A DNA stretch of 64,000 nt from positions 682,001 to 746,000 of the forward strand of contig JAQGEQ010000270.1 in NCBI GenBank assembly GCA_034620365.1. Reading direction: 5' to 3'. Shown here piece after piece: positions 60,165-64,000 of the stretch. Source of the DNA: Pegea sp. RAD2-039 (lineage: Eukaryota; Chordata; Thaliacea; Salpida; Salpidae). The position numbers and the translations under genes were made by a program. Numbering within the stretch: the first letter of the stretch is position 1; every line of letters begins with the position of its first letter. Under the pieces are notes generated by a model. That model was not told the origin of the DNA, did not search any database, and saw only the letters and a list, made by a program, of their open reading frames with translations.

Positions 60165-60450
60165 AAGAAGAAGAAATGTCCTGCTTCGGCCGAGAAAGGC
60201 CATTCCGTAAGCCAGGACAGAAATTATGGCGATTCAGGTTTTGCCTATGCAGCAGGATTTCACTCTCCACGCCAACAAAGTATACAGGGTGAACAGAAGG
60301 ACTGATGCAGCTGCATCCAGCTGGCTTCGTAAAAGCTGCCAGAACGACACTGAGTACAGTGACAAACTACCTATGAGGCTTCAACTTCAGCTTAGAATTA
60401 TGTCTCCGCCTTGGATCTCCCGGATGGTAGGCGGTTGTAATAGCCGCTAA
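60165..60450 (+). repeat. Dispersed repeat B, copy 2
   Basis: Inverted relative to 57990-58265 with moderate divergence (roughly three bases in four alike by eye). A 74-codon frame runs through it (CHANKVYRVNRRTDAA-like region) but is not preserved in the other copy, so it is not called a gene. Confidence 0.75.
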
Positions 60451-61713
60451 ATTAAAAGAGGAAAGTTGTCCCTTACCTTAACAACAAAGAATTGCTAATT
60501 TGTCATTCATGGTTAACTACTTACAAGGAAAACATAATCTGTGTAATGAACTGTATAGTGATTGCTTTAATACATTTTTCAATCTTAGCGTCCAGCTGAC
60601 AGATCTCTAGACACATATTTAAAGATTTTATCAACTCGCTTGACGAGCTCACACTTCATACAAGTGAAACTTTTATGAATAAAAACTTAATAAAGACATT
60701 TATCTTTTACAATAGAAGCGTCTGTACTTTCTAATTCAGTTGGAATTGACAGGTATATGAACGGGTTTCGGGCTGAAATAAGAGCTTAAAGGTAAAGATT
60801 TAGCTTTACGACTCGGGTTTGTGACAAACATTTACTTGCATAAACACCGTAAGCGATTAATGACAATCATCTTAAGCAACTTTTGTAAATTGTTCTTTTA
60901 AATTTCGCCTGAACTTAATTAACAATAAGAAGAAATGCCAATTTTGCCATAGAACAACTTTTAGGACTTCATTTGTTAAAGACTGACTTCATTTGGGACT
61001 GAACTTTTATGGCTTTTCTACCTACAAAGTTTGACAGCTCTCGACTACATACGAGAATCAGGGCTTCAAAAGTTTGCAAACTCAAAAAGTTTATTTATTT
61101 TAAAACCATTTTGTATTTCAGATTTTTATAGTAATTATTGTCCGACTTTTTCGACGTTTTTAATTAATCTTTAGCTGATTTATAATTAGCTGCGGATTAA
61201 AAAAAATGTTTAAAGTTTTTTGTTACTTTATTTAAATAACCACAAAATCCAATTAAAGCAACTTAACTTTGTTGAGTGGAGAGTTTGACACTCAGAATCT
61301 GTTAATGGTGTTTTCTTATAAGTTTCAATCAAGTTAATAATGAAAATGTTCAACAACAACTGAAGTAAATTAAAACTGCTTTTAAAAGGCTTTCTACAAA
61401 AAGCTTCTCATCGATTTATTTGAAACTTTAAAAATATTTGTAAAAGTATCGTCTAAGCGATAGAAGAAAAAAAAACAAACTTTTATTTAAAATATTTTTA
61501 ACTGTTTAAAAAGTTAGCAGAAAATTAGAAAGCCATAAAAGTTGGGAACCAAAAGATGAAAAGCGGAATATTTAATCTGATTATATTTCGAGTAGCACAG
61601 TGTTCACTAAATATTAAAACGCATCAAAAGGAGTTAACGCGAAGAAAAACAAAATATTCGAGAAAAAGATCCCTCAAATACATACACAAAAACTAACTGA
61701 TGACGTTATTGAG
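60451..61713. other. Intergenic interval downstream of CEP135
   Basis: AT-rich. GC content rises sharply near 61.7 kb where CEP135 begins. No gene seen. Confidence 0.4.
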
Positions 61714-63762
61714 TCATCTGACCGGACTGCGAGTCGGGGAGCTAAAGGTGACCCTATGGGCCGAATTAGGACTGGCCGAAGGGGCGCGAAGAGGTGACCT
61801 GGGTCTGCCGTATCTACTTAGAGCTGGTGATGGAAGACCATGACGTCGAAGCTCTTGAACCGCTTTTTCACTGAAGCAACAGATGTAATGAAGAAGTGAC
61901 GTCATCAGTGACGTCATCGACTTACCGCTCGTAGCGCTCGTTAGTGAGATGACGTTTTGTGACATCAAGTTCAGCATCAATCTGTGAAAGACGATCGCGA
62001 AGATTTATCACTTCACGATTACAACTTTGTCTGCAACGATTGAGATGAAGAATAGAGATGAAGAAGCAGGACATACTTACAGCTTGCTCTCATTCAACGC
62101 GAGCTTGTCGCGTAGCAACTGAGTTTCCGACTTTTGCTCCTGAGCATTCAGTTGCGCTTGAAATTCTTTCTCGCGAGATGTCGCCATCAAATCTTCAAGA
62201 TTTTTGTTCCCGACACGCTCTGACTCTAGTTGTTGATGAACAACTTCTAATTCGCGATTCAAATCCTCATAATTTGAATGAAGCTACCGGAAGACGAGTT
62301 TCAACAAAACTAGACACTAGAGGGCAGCACACTACTCACTTGTTCAAATTCCACTGTTTTTGCCGTCAATTTTCGCGCGATCGCATCTTTCGAGCTCTCA
62401 CATTTTGCATTCAGATCACGTGATGAAACAAGATCACTATGAAGAAGTGATCTTTCAGATCGGATGCGTTCACATTCACTTTCAAGAGTTGCCACTTGCG
62501 AAGTGAGACACGTCACTTGCTGCTCGTACGATTGCTGACTCTGTGACGTCACAAATAACACTCGATCCTTCATCAAAGGACTCTATTTCACCTGAAGATG
62601 CTTGCTAACTTCTCGTTCCAACATCGACATCTTCTCCTGCATCTTCAATCGCTCTTGATCGCAGCTTGCGAGCTCATGACGTAACGTTTCCACCTCATCA
62701 GTTACGATACGAAGCTTAGAAGTTGTCGAGTCGCGATCAGAACTCAACTTCCGTTGTTGATCCAACAAGTCCTGCATCTCACGATCCTAAGAAGACACAA
62801 ATCACCAAGATGCTTCAAAGTAAGATGAAGACTCACTCTGGATGCAAGAGATTTTTCTAAATTGAGCGTTTTATTGTCGCGATCTTCAATCATGATTTTC
62901 ATCTCATCCCTGATCCTCATCAACTCCTCAACCTCCACATTTACATCCTGATTTTCACGCGTCATCGTCCCTAGGTCATCTTGCATCCTGCAACAAGCAA
63001 TATTTAGTAAAGTGGCCACTAGATGGCGCTACTTACCGCCGATTGTCGCGATTGAGAGCTTCTTTTACGCGCGTGAGGTCATTAAGCTCACATTGAGTAG
63101 AATCCAACTGACGTCGAAGACTCCTCACTTCGCGTTCCGTCGACGCCATCTCATCTTCGCGACGTTCCAGCTTCCCCTGCATCCACAAATCTTCAACAAC
63201 CGCCTCAACTCCCATCAGCTCACTTGTGTCTCGTTCATCAGTTCCTTCGCATCTTTCAACTCCACTTCTTTCTTACTCAACTGCTCCTCAACCTCTGAGA
63301 TCAGCTCCACTCTCTCATCCAAATTGATCTGAAGCGCATCCTTCTCGCGATCGAGCGTTGTCATGGTAACGCGCAAGCTCGAGATTTCGTCACTTTGTTT
63401 CGCCATCGCTGCTATTTGCTCGCTGATTCGTTTCTAAAAACACTCAACTGCTGCATCCGGGACACAAAATAAACCAGCTACTTCTAAAGAGCCGATCCGC
63501 TCTTCTAGGGACACAACTTCGTTACTCTTCCGGCTCAATTGACGTTCGCTGTTGCTAAGTGATATTTCAAGTTGGTTCTTTACTGATCTGCAGGATAAAG
63601 TTGATAAGAAGATCGCGAAAGTATCCAAGACACAAACCGGAGGTCCTCGAGCTCACAACGAGTCATTTGAAGATCTTCCTCCAGTTGCTTCATCCGAGAT
63701 TTCATCACTTTCAGCTCTCCGCTCATCGAAATGTTCACTTCCTTCAAGGAGTCTAAGCGACT
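61714..63762 (-). CDS. CEP135: Centrosomal protein CEP135/Bld10, C-terminal portion (5' exons off the right edge)
   Basis: Long coiled-coil protein of the centriole cartwheel. Ten exons read in consistent phase from 63762-about 63640 down to 61870-61714. Diagnostic blocks in order: RVTMTTLDREKDALQINLDE; STEREVRSLRRQLDS; MQDDLGTMTRENQDVNVEVE; LEREVSKHLQ-SQQSYEQQ; KTVEFEQ-LHSNYEDLNREL; REKEFQAQL...LRDKLALNESKL; and across the last splice NERYER-EKAVQELRRHGLPSP. The Ser/Pro-rich end (RSPLRAPSASPNSAHR) matches the CEP135 tail style. TSGA10 is the close paralogue, but the RRHGL tail fits CEP135. Introns are 40-70 nt. The sequence is richer in GC and CpG than the other genes here. Confidence 0.92.
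61890..61925. promoter_or_regulatory. Clustered TGACGTCA palindromes in a CEP135 intron
   Basis: GATGACGTCACTGATGACGT followed by CACTT places two complete CRE-type palindromes (TGACGTCA) about 12 bp apart in the last, 55-nt CEP135 intron. Another TGACGTCACAG lies at a nearby acceptor (62540s). These may be CREB/ATF-type sites or mere simple duplication. Confidence 0.3.
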
Positions 63763-63767
63763 CTAAA

Positions 63768-64000
63768 GATGAAGATCAGAAGATGAAGATCAGAAGATGA
63801 AGATAAGATGAAAAATATCAGAAGATGAAAGATGAAGATCAGATGAAAGATGATCAGATGAAAGATGATCAGAAGATGATGATCAGAAGATGAAGATCAG
63901 AAGATGATGATCAGATGAAAGATGATCAGAAGATGAAGATCAGATGAAAGATGATCAGAAGATGAAGATCAGATGATGAAGATCAGATGAAGGATGATCA
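63768..64000. repeat. 14-15 bp microsatellite (AGATGAAGATCAG/ATGAAAGATGATCAG)
   Basis: Tandem array of GATGA-GATCA units in two alternating forms (AAGATGAAGATCAG and ATGAAAGATGATCAG). It continues off the right edge inside a CEP135 intron. It begins six bases beyond the intron's acceptor. Confidence 0.9.

Noticed and set aside
60226-60450. 74-codon frame in repeat B
   Set aside because: Not conserved in the inverted copy at 58 kb and no family recognised.
1-64000. CRISPR arrays, operons, rRNA genes, bacterial insertion sequences
   Set aside because: None seen. Intron-rich animal genes throughout show this is eukaryotic nuclear DNA.

Overview
This window is animal nuclear DNA. It is very AT-rich, and most genes are split by small GT-AG introns with short pyrimidine tracts (commonly 50-300 bp, some over 1 kb). 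The proteins are metazoan: an integrin beta chain, cyclin A, GPN1, CEP135, BDP1, pirin, SLC22 and SLC35C2 transporters, phosphatidylserine synthase 2, and an LDL-receptor-A/rhodopsin-family GPCR. A compact, AT-rich invertebrate genome (for example flatworm-like or orthonectid-like) fits, but the species cannot be fixed from the sequence alone. Exon models were joined by eye from splice sites, reading phase and family similarity.

Layout, left to right. 1-6671 (-): multi-LDLa GPCR whose last exon runs off the left edge. 9170-16075 (+): an unrecognised, disordered, about 29-exon gene in which a five-exon block has been tandemly duplicated. 16570-18303 (-): GPN1. 18989-20035 (-): single-exon SLC35C2. 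20.6-22.5 kb: a short interspersed repeat and a decayed, intronless ARF-family pseudogene. 24855-27174 (+): cyclin A. 27903-35065 (-): complete 20-exon integrin beta, convergent with cyclin A. 37682-41208 (+): SLC22-type transporter. 42144-43520 (-): single-exon PTDSS2. 43.5-48.3 kb: gene-poor, with a tRNA-derived SINE-like element near 46 kb. 48339-50974 (+): acidic protein with a probable mitochondrial presequence and ESVETPV repeats. 51.6-52.6 kb: nested interspersed repeats. 53140-55166 (-): pirin. 55929-57872 (-): single-exon BDP1. 58.0-60.5 kb: an inverted pair of one dispersed repeat. 61714-63762 (-): 3' half of CEP135, in more GC-rich sequence, continuing off the right edge behind a microsatellite-filled intron.

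The genes look like ordinary independent eukaryotic loci and not like a functional cluster. Housekeeping roles dominate: RNA polymerase II assembly (GPN1), RNA polymerase III initiation (BDP1), cell cycle (cyclin A), centriole (CEP135), lipid synthesis (PTDSS2), adhesion (integrin) and transport (SLC22, SLC35C2). The most unusual item is the 9-16 kb gene. Nearly all its introns are phase 0, its exons carry a recurring S-(D/E)-S-x-(I/F)-(S/T)-P-F motif, and a recent exon-block amplification kept the reading frame. Three conserved genes without introns among intron-rich neighbours are also notable.
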